Source of the DNA: a bacterium
GTDB taxonomy: Bacteria > Bacillota > Clostridia > Christensenellales > Aristaeellaceae
DNA length: 64,000 nt
NCBI GenBank assembly: GCA_004563405.1
Contig: SFTH01000010.1
Location: 21,834-85,833, forward strand
Direction of reading: 5' to 3'
The stretch's first letter is position 1, and every line of letters starts with the position of its first letter. The notes under the pieces were generated by a model. It did not search any database. It was not told the origin of the DNA and was given only the letters and a program-made list of their open reading frames with translations. The position numbers and the translations under genes were made by a program. Positions 55,843 to 63,413 of this stretch are shown here, one piece after another.

Positions 55843-56019
55843 ACCCATATCTGGAATCCGGAGCTGTTCCGCAGGCGGGAGAATCTGTTTTCCACAATCT
55901 CTCCCGGGCAGTCTGATCTTGCGGACATGATTCGGGTGTTTGAAGTGAAGAATCTGTATTTCTGGCTGGACGCCATCTCCAACCGGGGCGTCTGCGGCTG
56001 TGAAAGGGGAGATCAATGA
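55843..56019 (+). other. In-frame continuation of the PPDK_N-domain gene beyond TGA
   Basis: Directly after the TGA the same frame continues with 58 sense codons (HIWNPELFRRRENLF ... LYFWLDAISNRGVCG) and ends at TGA 56017-56019. The composition and the hydrophobic/charged pattern look like protein, and related PPDK_N proteins, as I recall them, run on in this style past an equivalent point. So this is probably the true C-terminus, cut off by a nonsense change, a sequencing error or a readthrough codon. The next hairpin (56090-56125) lies 70 nt after this second stop. Confidence 0.6.
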
Positions 56020-56089
56020 GCGGCTTTCCGCAGCATTTCATCTCTTTGAATAAGCCGGAAGCAGGTCCGGCGTTCATCTGCATGAGAAA

Positions 56090-56125
56090 GTATCCCCGGA
56101 GGCTGGTGGAGGATCAGCCCCGGGG
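56090..56125. terminator. Bidirectional hairpin between convergent genes
   Basis: Stem ATCCCCGG-a-GGCTG / CAGCC-CCGGGGAT with a 9-nt loop. T-rich but not pure T follows on both sides (TTTCATC; ACTTTCTC). It ends the PPDK_N-domain and M16C transcripts. Confidence 0.7.
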
Positions 56126-56173
56126 ATTTCATCTGTGCTTTTGCCATGTGGCGCAGGCTGCAATTGCCGCAGG

Positions 56174-59044
56174 TCAAATCTCCATCGGCGTCATGTCTCC
56201 ACATTCGCCGATTGCGCCCGAATGTCCGACGACGCAGACGGTTCCCTTTGCCGCAAATGCCTTCAGAACGTCGACGAGCGCGAGAAGATCCTCGCGGGTC
56301 GTGTGCAGCATCTCATTGCGAATCTGAACGGCCTGCTCCTTCGTGAACCGCGTAAGGTAGTTGATGTCGGCAACCTGGCCATTGCCGGCGGGGGAGCGCA
56401 GGGGATCATCCTCGGCAACGGTGGAGAGGATGTAGCGCTCAAGTGGCTCGCCGCCCGCGCAGAAGCCCTCCAGATAGGCTGCGGCGCCGGCGTTTGCGGC
56501 CAGTGAGGCAGCGGGGGAGGGATCGCGGTAGGTGTAGGTGTACATGCCGCCGCCGGGGCCGATGGCAATGCCAGCGCCATAGGCCCCGCCTTTCGCGCGA
56601 ATCTCATTCCAGTAATAATTCAGGGACAGAATCTTCTCGGCAACCTTCATGCTTCCCTTGAACTTCATTCCCGCTTCCCTCAGGTGATAGCCCTGCGCGG
56701 CGAAGTTGATCTGCGCGGGAATCCGCATGCCGATGCGCTCGGGCATGGACATGCTGTAAGCGGTGGTTGCGGGGACGCCACTTCCCAGGGGCAGCAGCTC
56801 CTTCAGGCAATCCAGGCGGCAGGGCTGTCGGGCGGTAATGCCGAGGGCGAGGCGGCTTCTGCAGACGGTCTCGCGCTGCATCCGTTCGGCGAGGGCGACG
56901 AAACCGTCGAACTGCGCGTCGAAATCCGCCGCAAAGCCGTGCATCCAGCGATAGAAGGTGCCCCCTGCGGTGGCCTCATTGACCGCTGCGGTGGCGGAAT
57001 AGGGCGCGGAGACGGAAAACATGCCGATGATGTGGCCGCCGAGGATCCCGATGCGGCTTGCGTTGATGTCCAGCTGCCGGACAATCAGTGCGACTCTTTC
57101 CCTGTCCCAGCAGCTGTTCCTCAGGATGTCCACCATCAGCCCGACGGCCTGGTCAAGATTCTCCCGCAGCGCGCTGAAGCGAACCATCAGGCAGGGGCGG
57201 GACGTCTGTGTGTCGTCTCCGATGCACATCGGAAGGAGTGAAAACTCCATCGTGCCGGTGTAGGTCTTCAGCAGGCGCTCCAGTTCGAGCGCGGAATGTG
57301 TTTTGGTTGGGAGCTTGCCCAGGAGCTTCGGCAGCAGGGCGAGCCGGGTGAGCTCCTCCAGCGTATAGTCTGTCAATGTGAAGAAGGCGTTGGCGTACAC
57401 GATGTTCTGCGTGGGCGCGGGATGAACCAGCACGGTCGCGCCGTCGATGCGCTCCTCGAGGGTGTCCATCCACTCCACGGAGCAGTCGATTTCGGACAGC
57501 TTCAGCACGGGGATGCTGGCGATGGCCTCGGGCGCGTCGGGGGTCTGCTGCCACTGATGAAGGCGCGCGTTCTCCCGGCGCATGTGTTCGCGCGCCTCGT
57601 CAGACCAGCCCTCGCAGATCGCCTGAAGCGCACCGGCCTCGGCCGCGCGCAGATCCCCGCCGAGACTTGTGGACGGCTCCATGTGCAGGATGACCCGTCC
57701 ATCCGCATTCACGAAAATCTCCCGGAGCAGTTCCTCAAATTCGCCCGTGTCAACCATGCTGCGCAGGCGCACGAACAGGGGATCGTAGACCAGCGAATCC
57801 AGCGGATCGCCGCCGTACTGCCAGCCGTTCAGAATCTCCGTGCATCTGTACAGGCCCTGCGGCTCCTCCGGCTCGCGGAACTGAAACTCCATGCGGTTGA
57901 TGACCGCGTGAAGGGTCGCGCGATCCAAACCGGAGGCGAGCAGCTTCTCCGCTTCTCCGCGCAGCAGCTCTATGACCTGACCGGCCGCGCCGTCCTTTAT
58001 GTCCTTGATGAAGACTGTCACATAGGGCTGCAGCCCGGAGGCCTGACAGGAGACGGTGATGTTCATGGCGAGGCCGGAATCCAGAAGCGCCTTCTTCATC
58101 GGCGATTCATTATTGCTGGTGAGTGCGTCGCCCAGCACGCGCACCGCCTGCGCCCTGTACCTGTTCTTCCAATTGCAGATGATTTTTCCGAAGGTCAGGG
58201 AAGCCTTGTTCTCGGTGGGAGCGCCCTCCTTGACCTCATAGAAATCTGTCTTCTCGGTGGCGGTGGGCCGCTGCATGGTGAAGACCGGAAGGGTATCTTT
58301 CCGATTGTATCGGGAAAAGTATTCGTCCAGCAGCGCAAGGGTATCCTCCAGCGGCACGCTGCCATCCAGATAGACGTATGCGTTCGAGGGGTGGTAGGCG
58401 TTGCGATAGGCTTCAATGAAGCGCTCGTAGCTGAGCGTGCGGATGGCCTCCGGAGATCCGCCCGAATTGAAGCCGTAGGCCGTGTCCGGAAAGATCAGCC
58501 TTCGGAACCTGCGGGAGATCAGGCCCAGCTCGTCGCTGAGCGCGCCCTTCATTTCATTGTAGACAACGCCCTTGAAACAGGGTTTTCCATCCTCTTCGTC
58601 AATGCGCCAGCCCTCCTGCAGGAAGATGCTCCTGTCCTCCAGAAGGCGGGGCGCAAAGACCGCGTCCAGATAGACGCTGACGAGGTTCAGAAAGTCCTGC
58701 CGGTTGCGGCTGGACACCGGATAGACCGTTCGGTCGGGATAGGTCAGCGCATTCAGGAAGGTGTTCAGCGAACTCTTGAGCAGCTCGACGAAGGGCTCTT
58801 TTACGGGATATCTCTCCGAGCCGCAGAGAACCGAGTGCTCCAGAATGTGGAAGACGCCCGTGTCGTCCGAGGGAAGGGTCGTAAAGGCGATGCCAAAGAG
58901 CTTGTTGGCCTGCCCGTTGTCGAGCCAGCACAGCTTCGCGCCCGTTTTGCGATGTGTCATCTCATACAGAACCCCGTTGAGCTCTGTGACCTCCCTCGAG
59001 CGAATGATCTCAAACCCATGGATGCAGTTGCCGGTGTTCAGCAT
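56174..59044 (-). CDS. M16C-family zinc metallopeptidase (PreP/Cym1-like)
   Basis: A 956-aa inverzincin. The inverted zinc motif HILEH (HxxEH) is in DDTGVFHILEHSVLCGSERYPVKEPFVELLKSSLNTFLNA, which also has the M16C-typical downstream segment. The length and the lack of a signal peptide fit the presequence-protease branch, whose members degrade short peptides inside the cell in a closed chamber. The start is the ATG after GGAGGAGAACA. It has its own promoter and converges on the PPDK_N gene. Confidence 0.92.
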   Translation of the reverse strand: MLNTGNCIHGFEIIRSREVTELNGVLYEMTHRKTGAKLCWLDNGQANKLFGIAFTTLPSDDTGVFHILEHSVLCGSERYPVKEPFVELLKSSLNTFLNALTYPDRTVYPVSSRNRQDFLNLVSVYLDAVFAPRLLEDRSIFLQEGWRIDEEDGKPCFKGVVYNEMKGALSDELGLISRRFRRLIFPDTAYGFNSGGSPEAIRTLSYERFIEAYRNAYHPSNAYVYLDGSVPLEDTLALLDEYFSRYNRKDTLPVFTMQRPTATEKTDFYEVKEGAPTENKASLTFGKIICNWKNRYRAQAVRVLGDALTSNNESPMKKALLDSGLAMNITVSCQASGLQPYVTVFIKDIKDGAAGQVIELLRGEAEKLLASGLDRATLHAVINRMEFQFREPEEPQGLYRCTEILNGWQYGGDPLDSLVYDPLFVRLRSMVDTGEFEELLREIFVNADGRVILHMEPSTSLGGDLRAAEAGALQAICEGWSDEAREHMRRENARLHQWQQTPDAPEAIASIPVLKLSEIDCSVEWMDTLEERIDGATVLVHPAPTQNIVYANAFFTLTDYTLEELTRLALLPKLLGKLPTKTHSALELERLLKTYTGTMEFSLLPMCIGDDTQTSRPCLMVRFSALRENLDQAVGLMVDILRNSCWDRERVALIVRQLDINASRIGILGGHIIGMFSVSAPYSATAAVNEATAGGTFYRWMHGFAADFDAQFDGFVALAERMQRETVCRSRLALGITARQPCRLDCLKELLPLGSGVPATTAYSMSMPERIGMRIPAQINFAAQGYHLREAGMKFKGSMKVAEKILSLNYYWNEIRAKGGAYGAGIAIGPGGGMYTYTYRDPSPAASLAANAGAAAYLEGFCAGGEPLERYILSTVAEDDPLRSPAGNGQVADINYLTRFTKEQAVQIRNEMLHTTREDLLALVDVLKAFAAKGTVCVVGHSGAIGECGDMTPMEI

Positions 59045-59104
59045 TGTTCTCCTCCGTTGAAAACAGTTCCGTCATAATGGATTTCAGTTTGTATGTGTAA
59101 GAAC

Positions 59105-59133
59105 AGTATCTCATGATTCGAGGGGTTCGTCAA
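59105..59133 (-). promoter_or_regulatory. Promoter of the M16C peptidase gene
   Basis: TTGACG, 17-nt spacer, GATACT on the minus strand, 60 nt before the start codon. Confidence 0.6.
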
Positions 59134-59240
59134 GACATGGGAAACCGACCCTTCCGTTGCAGACGCCCGTGGACTGCTGCAAGCGGGGGAGGGCGGTTCG
59201 GAAGAGAAGCAAATAATCCTTCGAAGCATGAACACATGTT

Positions 59241-59270
59241 TTGAAATCAGGACAATTCGAGCGATATAAT
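59241..59270 (+). promoter_or_regulatory. Plus-strand promoter outside the left inversion site
   Basis: TTGAAA, 18-nt spacer, TATAAT. It reads toward the recombinase, but a strong hairpin lies 40-90 nt downstream. Confidence 0.7.
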
Positions 59271-59308
59271 TCTTATAGAAGTATGATGTACAACAGAATA
59301 ATGACGAA

Positions 59309-59357
59309 GCCCGCAGATCGGAAACGGCAGAGCACGCCGGTTTCCAGAATTGCGGGC
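59309..59357 (+). terminator. Hairpin left of the inversion site
   Basis: Outer stem GCCCGCA / TGCGGGC and inner GGAAAC-GGC / GCC-GTTTCC (one bulge), then CATGTTTTC. It may end a short transcript of about 90 nt from the promoter at 59241, that is, a possible small RNA, or insulate the invertible segment. Confidence 0.5.
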
Positions 59358-59374
59358 CATGTTTTCAATTGCAA

Positions 59375-59398
59375 TTCGCAAAATAGTCCATTTTGCGG
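59375..59398 (+). repeat. Left lox-like inverted site (IRL)
   Basis: Arms CGCAAAAT and ATTTTGCG around the asymmetric core AGTCC, with TT before and G after. The same 24 bp occur once more in this window, at 60834-60857, in the opposite orientation. Two inverted arms around a short asymmetric core is the layout of tyrosine-recombinase crossover sites. Confidence 0.85.
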
Positions 59399-59438
59399 AA
59401 CAGAACAACGAGAGGAAGCGCAGACTTCCACAATCAAT

Positions 59439-59467
59439 ATTATAACATCATGGAGGAAGAGCGTCAA
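59439..59467 (-). promoter_or_regulatory. Outward-facing promoter inside the putative invertible segment
   Basis: TTGACG, 17-nt spacer, TATAAT on the minus strand, 41 bp inside IRL and pointing out of the segment across it. If the segment inverts about its sites, this promoter maps to about 60765-60793 on the plus strand, upstream of the helicase ATG at 60901. Confidence 0.85.
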
Positions 59468-59584
59468 TTGAGGGAGCATGAAATCGCAGGGAAATGCACG
59501 AAATATAACACAAGAAACATGTAGGCTTAATAATGTTTACAGAATGAGATTCCAGGTCCAATGCCGGCAGCGAAAGCAGAATGA

Positions 59585-59604
59585 GCCGTCAGAAGGGCCG
59601 TCAG
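59585..59604 (+). promoter_or_regulatory. Left GCCGTCAG repeats, possible recombinase arm sites
   Basis: Two direct copies of GCCGTCAG at 59585-59592 and 59597-59604, upstream of the recombinase gene. The same motif occurs at 60775-60782, with a near copy at 60784-60791, downstream of that gene. Pairs near both ends of the segment could be binding sites for the N-terminal arm-binding domain. Confidence 0.4.
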
Positions 59605-59644
59605 TTTTTTCACAGAAGAGGAGCACAAAAGAGGAGGGACTCTG

Positions 59645-60763
59645 ATGGCACGCAGGGGTGAGAACATTTACAAGCGCAAGGATGGACGCTATGAGGGGCG
59701 CTATGTCATCGGTCGCACAGCACAGGGACGCACGAAGTTCGGCTATGTATACGGACGGCAATATCACGCGGTTCGCAGTCTCCTGATGGAAAAGAAGGCC
59801 GCGCAGCAGCGTGCGGACGCAGAGACGGGCGGCAGCCCGATGCATCTGGCAGCGTGGATGGAGCGTTGGTTGGAGTGGGAACAGCGCGGACGTGTGCGGG
59901 AATCGTCCTATCAGACCTATCTGAACCTGTACCGGCGGCACATCCAACCCTGGCTGGGCTGCACGCCGCTGTGCCGACTGACGCAGGAAGATGTGCGCGT
60001 CTTCCTGGACTGCCTCGAGCAAAAGGGATTGGCAGCGGGAACCATTCAGGGAATTTACCGGCTGTTGTCGGCTGGATTGCGCGCGGCACAGGAGGAGGGA
60101 TTGATTCGCAGGAATCCCTGTCGCCGTCTGCGACCCGCGCGAAGTATACCTGCGGAGCAGCGCGTGCTGGGGCGCAACGAGCAGGCGCGCCTTTGCGCAG
60201 AGGCCCTTCATTGCGGAGACCTGACCGTGCTTTTGGGTCTGTATACAGGGATGCGTTTGGGCGAAATCTGCGCATTGAAGTGGACGGATGTGGACTGGGA
60301 GAAGCGTGAAATCTCGGTTCGGCGCAGTATACAGCGCATTGCCGGGGGACGCAGCTGCACCAATCGTTCCCGGACGCATCTGGTCATTGGCGCGCCGAAA
60401 TCGGCGGGATCCCGGCGGCTCTTGCCGGTTCCGGAGGAAATACTGTCGCAGCTTCGGCAGAAGCGCGGAGAAAGCACTTCAGAATACATCTTTGGAAAGG
60501 GGACGCAGGCCGCGGATCCCCGAACGGTACAGCGTCATTTTCAAAAACTGACAGCGCGCATGGGCATGCCTGGCGTGCATTTTCACACGCTCCGTCACAG
60601 CTTTGCAACGCGCCTGCTGGAGCTTGGCGCAGACGTCAAAACGGTGAGCGTGCTGTTGGGGCACAGCTCTGTGCGCACGACGCTGGATTTCTATGCGCAT
60701 TCGCTGACCAGCCAGCAGCACCGGGCCGTGGAGCAGCTGGCGCAGCACATGCAAATGCGCTGA
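59645..60763 (+). CDS. Tyrosine-type site-specific recombinase/integrase
   Basis: A 372-aa recombinase. An N-terminal AP2-like arm-binding region (ENIYKRKDGRYEGRYVIGR, 6-24) is followed by a SAM-like core-binding domain (about 68-155) and the catalytic domain. Catalytic residues are all visible: R204 (TGMRLGE), K252, H314 and R317 (HTLRHSF), H340 (LLGHSS) and Y350 (DFYAHS). GAGGAGGGACTCTG lies upstream of the ATG. It sits alone between two inverted lox-like sites, not among phage or conjugation genes. It is therefore more likely a DNA-inversion enzyme than an element integrase; this is inferred from context. Confidence 0.9.
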   Translation: MARRGENIYKRKDGRYEGRYVIGRTAQGRTKFGYVYGRQYHAVRSLLMEKKAAQQRADAETGGSPMHLAAWMERWLEWEQRGRVRESSYQTYLNLYRRHIQPWLGCTPLCRLTQEDVRVFLDCLEQKGLAAGTIQGIYRLLSAGLRAAQEEGLIRRNPCRRLRPARSIPAEQRVLGRNEQARLCAEALHCGDLTVLLGLYTGMRLGEICALKWTDVDWEKREISVRRSIQRIAGGRSCTNRSRTHLVIGAPKSAGSRRLLPVPEEILSQLRQKRGESTSEYIFGKGTQAADPRTVQRHFQKLTARMGMPGVHFHTLRHSFATRLLELGADVKTVSVLLGHSSVRTTLDFYAHSLTSQQHRAVEQLAQHMQMR

Positions 60764-60774
60764 TCGGTCAATAA

Positions 60775-60791
60775 GCCGTCAGAGCCGTCCC
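60775..60791 (+). promoter_or_regulatory. Right GCCGTCAG repeats, possible recombinase arm sites
   Basis: GCCGTCAG at 60775-60782 and GCCGTCCC at 60784-60791, just after the recombinase stop. They match the pair at 59585-59604 in the same orientation. Confidence 0.35.
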
Positions 60792-60833
60792 AAGAAGTCT
60801 CGAACGCCCTGAAATCAGGGGATTCCTCCCGGG

Positions 60834-60857
60834 CCGCAAAATGGACTATTTTGCGAA
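60834..60857 (-). repeat. Right lox-like inverted site (IRR)
   Basis: Identical over 24 bp to IRL but reversed: arms CGCAAAAT and ATTTTGCG around GGACT. It lies 44 bp before the helicase ATG. With IRL it bounds a segment of about 1.46 kb that contains only the recombinase gene and the outward promoter. Confidence 0.85.
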
Positions 60858-60900
60858 GAGGGCATGGGAGGAAAGAACGGTTTGAGGTGCGGAAAAGGCA

Positions 60901-63384
60901 ATGGCGACGCGGCTGTTTCCCCACAATCAAAGAGCATACGAAGCGGTCGAGCGGCTGCTGAGAGAGACGGGCCGTGCGGCGGTGGTGCATCCCACTGGCA
61001 CGGGCAAGTCTTTTATTGCCTTTTATCTGGCGGAGGAGCATCCACATGCACAGTTTTTGTGGCTTTCGCCGAGCCGCTACATCTTCCAGACCCAACAGGA
61101 GGCCTATGCCCGAGCAGCAAGCGCACCGGCCCCGGAGAACATCTGCTTCAATACCTACGCCGCGCTTTCGATGATGGATGAGCAGATGCTGGAGGAACTC
61201 CGTGCGGACTGCATCATTCTGGACGAATTCCATCGCTGCGGCGCGAAGGAATGGAGCCGGGGTGTTGAAGCACTGCTGGAACAACTCCCAGATGCGCCAG
61301 TATTGGGGCTGTCGGCCACACACATACGCTATCTGGACAATCAGCGGGACATGGCGGACGAGCTGTTCGACGGCTGCATTGCCAGCGAGATGACGCTGGG
61401 CGAGGCCATCGGGCGCGGAATTTTGCCCGCTCCGAGATACGTCGTGTCCCTGTACTCCTGCCGGGAGGAGCTGGAGCGCTACCGGAAGCGGGTTCAGCGC
61501 GCGAACGGCGCGGCGCGTCAGGCAGCGGAAAAGTATCTGGAGGCACTGCGGCGGGCCCTGGATCGCGCAACGGGGTTGGATGAAATCTTCCGGCGTCACA
61601 TGACGGATCCTCACGGCAAGTACCTGATATTCTGCGCGAATCAGGAACATTTGCAGGAGATGCTGAAGAAGGTTCCGGAGTGGTTTTCGGGGGTGGATCC
61701 GGAGCCGCATGTGTATGCGGTGTATGCGGAATCGCCGGAGTCCCGGAGAGAGTTTGAGCGGTTCGCGGCGGACGAGAGCGAGCATCTGAAACTATTATAC
61801 TGCATCAACATGCTCAACGAGGGCATCCACGTCAAGGGTGTGCGCGGGGTAATTTTGCTGCGACCGACGGTGTCGCCGATCGTGTACAAGCAGCAGATTG
61901 GACGCGCACTGTCTGCGTCGGACGGCGGTACGCCGGTGATCTTCGACGTGGTCAACAACTTCGAGAACCTGTACTCGATTTCTGCAGTGGAGCATGAACT
62001 TCAGGAAGCGGTGACGTTCTGCCGGAATGATCATTGCGAGGATGAGATCGTCCGAGAGAGCTTTGAAATCATCGATGAGGTGCGCGCGTGCCGGCAACTG
62101 TTCGAGCAGCTGGAGGAAACACTGACCTTCTCTTGGGAGCAGATGTACCGGCAGGCGGAGGCATACTACCGGGAACATGGAGACTTGAAAGTGCCGAAGC
62201 GGTATGTTACGGCGGAGGGACTGCCGCTGGGATCGTGGCTGGCGACGCAGCGGAAGGTTAAGCGGGGCCTGTGCAGCGGTCGGCTGACGCAGGAGCAGAT
62301 CGATCGTCTGGATAAAATCAGGATGATCTGGGAGAACCGGCAGGAGCTGTCCTGGGAGCGTGGCTTTGCGGAAGCAAAGGCGTACTATGAGGTGCACAGC
62401 AACCTGGATGTTCCGGCCCGATACGAGACAGAGGAAGGCTTTCGTCTGGGTGAATGGCTTGTGAATCAGAGATCGCTGCGAGGCGGACTGAACCGGCGGA
62501 AACGGCTGAGTCCGGAGCGGATTGCCCGGCTGGATGGAATCGGGATGATCTGGTGCCACGCAGATTACACGTTCGAGCGGAATTATCTGTCGGCGATGGA
62601 GTACCGGCTGAAACACGGGAATCTGAACGTGCCTGTGGACTATGAGTGTGTGGATGGGTTCCGCTTGGGTGCGTGGATGAGCCGCTTGCGGGACCGGCGG
62701 GCGGGCAGAAACAGCCTGAAACCGCTTACCCAGGAGCAGATCGATCGACTGGATGCCATCGGCATGGTGTGGCGGAACAAGTACGAGGATCAGTGGGAGC
62801 GTGCCTTTGCCGAGGCACAGCGCTGGTACGATGTGTACGGCACCTTGGATGTTCCCGTGGCCCATATCGCAAACGGTATTCGGCTGGGGCGCTGGGTTGC
62901 CCGGCAGCGCGAATGGCGGCAGAACGGTAGGCTCTCCGAAGAACGCTGTGAACGACTGACGCGCATCGGAATGGTCTGGGAGCGGGCAGATGCTTGGGAG
63001 CAGAGTTTCCAAGAGGCAGAGCGCTACTATTGGGAGCATGGAGATCTGGAAGTACCTGCGAAATATGTGGACACCAACGGTAGCTGGCTGGGAAAATGGG
63101 TTTCTGTGCAGCGGAAGGCGGGCCGCGAGGGAAGGCTGACTGCGGAGCAGGCGCAGCGCCTGAGTGCCATCGGTATGCGCTGGCAGAGCTCGCAGGAGCT
63201 TCAATGGAATCGGATGTATGAATGCGTGGCAGAGTATGCGCAAAGCCATGAGGGCATCGCCGCACTTCTGGAGGATGAGAGTCAATCGCAGCTGCAGCTG
63301 TGGTATCGCCGCCAGGAGCACAAGCGTCGGGACGGCAAGTTGAGCGAAACACAGGCGCAGCGCCTGGATGCTTTGAGCAGTTGA
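60901..63384 (+). CDS. SF2 (DEAD/DEAH-type) helicase with six helicase-associated repeats
   Basis: An 827-aa protein. Residues 1-410 are an SF2 helicase: HPTGTGKS (30-37), ILDEFHR (about 106-112), LSATHIRYL, GKYLIFCANQEH, LLYCINMLNEGIHV and QQIGRALSA. Residues about 411-826 are six tandem helicase-associated (HA, PF03457-like) repeats of about 68 residues, each following W-x-x-x(F/Y)-x-x-A-x-x-YY-x-x-HGxLxVPxxY ... LGxWLxxQR ... RLdxIGMxW; the last is degenerate. HA repeats are thought to bind nucleic acid. It ends 29 nt before the sugar transferase start, so it heads that operon. No promoter is visible between IRR and this gene in the present orientation. Confidence 0.88.
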   Translation: MATRLFPHNQRAYEAVERLLRETGRAAVVHPTGTGKSFIAFYLAEEHPHAQFLWLSPSRYIFQTQQEAYARAASAPAPENICFNTYAALSMMDEQMLEELRADCIILDEFHRCGAKEWSRGVEALLEQLPDAPVLGLSATHIRYLDNQRDMADELFDGCIASEMTLGEAIGRGILPAPRYVVSLYSCREELERYRKRVQRANGAARQAAEKYLEALRRALDRATGLDEIFRRHMTDPHGKYLIFCANQEHLQEMLKKVPEWFSGVDPEPHVYAVYAESPESRREFERFAADESEHLKLLYCINMLNEGIHVKGVRGVILLRPTVSPIVYKQQIGRALSASDGGTPVIFDVVNNFENLYSISAVEHELQEAVTFCRNDHCEDEIVRESFEIIDEVRACRQLFEQLEETLTFSWEQMYRQAEAYYREHGDLKVPKRYVTAEGLPLGSWLATQRKVKRGLCSGRLTQEQIDRLDKIRMIWENRQELSWERGFAEAKAYYEVHSNLDVPARYETEEGFRLGEWLVNQRSLRGGLNRRKRLSPERIARLDGIGMIWCHADYTFERNYLSAMEYRLKHGNLNVPVDYECVDGFRLGAWMSRLRDRRAGRNSLKPLTQEQIDRLDAIGMVWRNKYEDQWERAFAEAQRWYDVYGTLDVPVAHIANGIRLGRWVARQREWRQNGRLSEERCERLTRIGMVWERADAWEQSFQEAERYYWEHGDLEVPAKYVDTNGSWLGKWVSVQRKAGREGRLTAEQAQRLSAIGMRWQSSQELQWNRMYECVAEYAQSHEGIAALLEDESQSQLQLWYRRQEHKRRDGKLSETQAQRLDALSS

Positions 63385-63413
63385 AAACGACACGTACAAA
63401 GGGGTAGAAGGAA

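Noticed and set aside
55840..55890. Selenocysteine insertion at TGA 55840
   Set aside because: The downstream hairpin is short and its loop and spacing do not resemble a bacterial SECIS; no selenium genes are in the window.
56016..56327. 103-codon plus-strand frame starting at an ATGA overlap
   Set aside because: It runs through a terminator hairpin and into the 3' end of the M16C gene; no ribosome binding site or domain.
59241..59471. 76-codon plus-strand frame across the left inversion site
   Set aside because: It translates the promoter, the hairpin and the palindromic site themselves.
59450..59524. 24-codon plus-strand frame upstream of the recombinase
   Set aside because: It overlaps the outward promoter and has no ribosome binding site.
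59375..60857. The 24-bp sites as attL/attR of an integrated element
   Set aside because: Attachment sites left by integration are direct repeats; these are inverted, and no element genes other than the recombinase lie between them.
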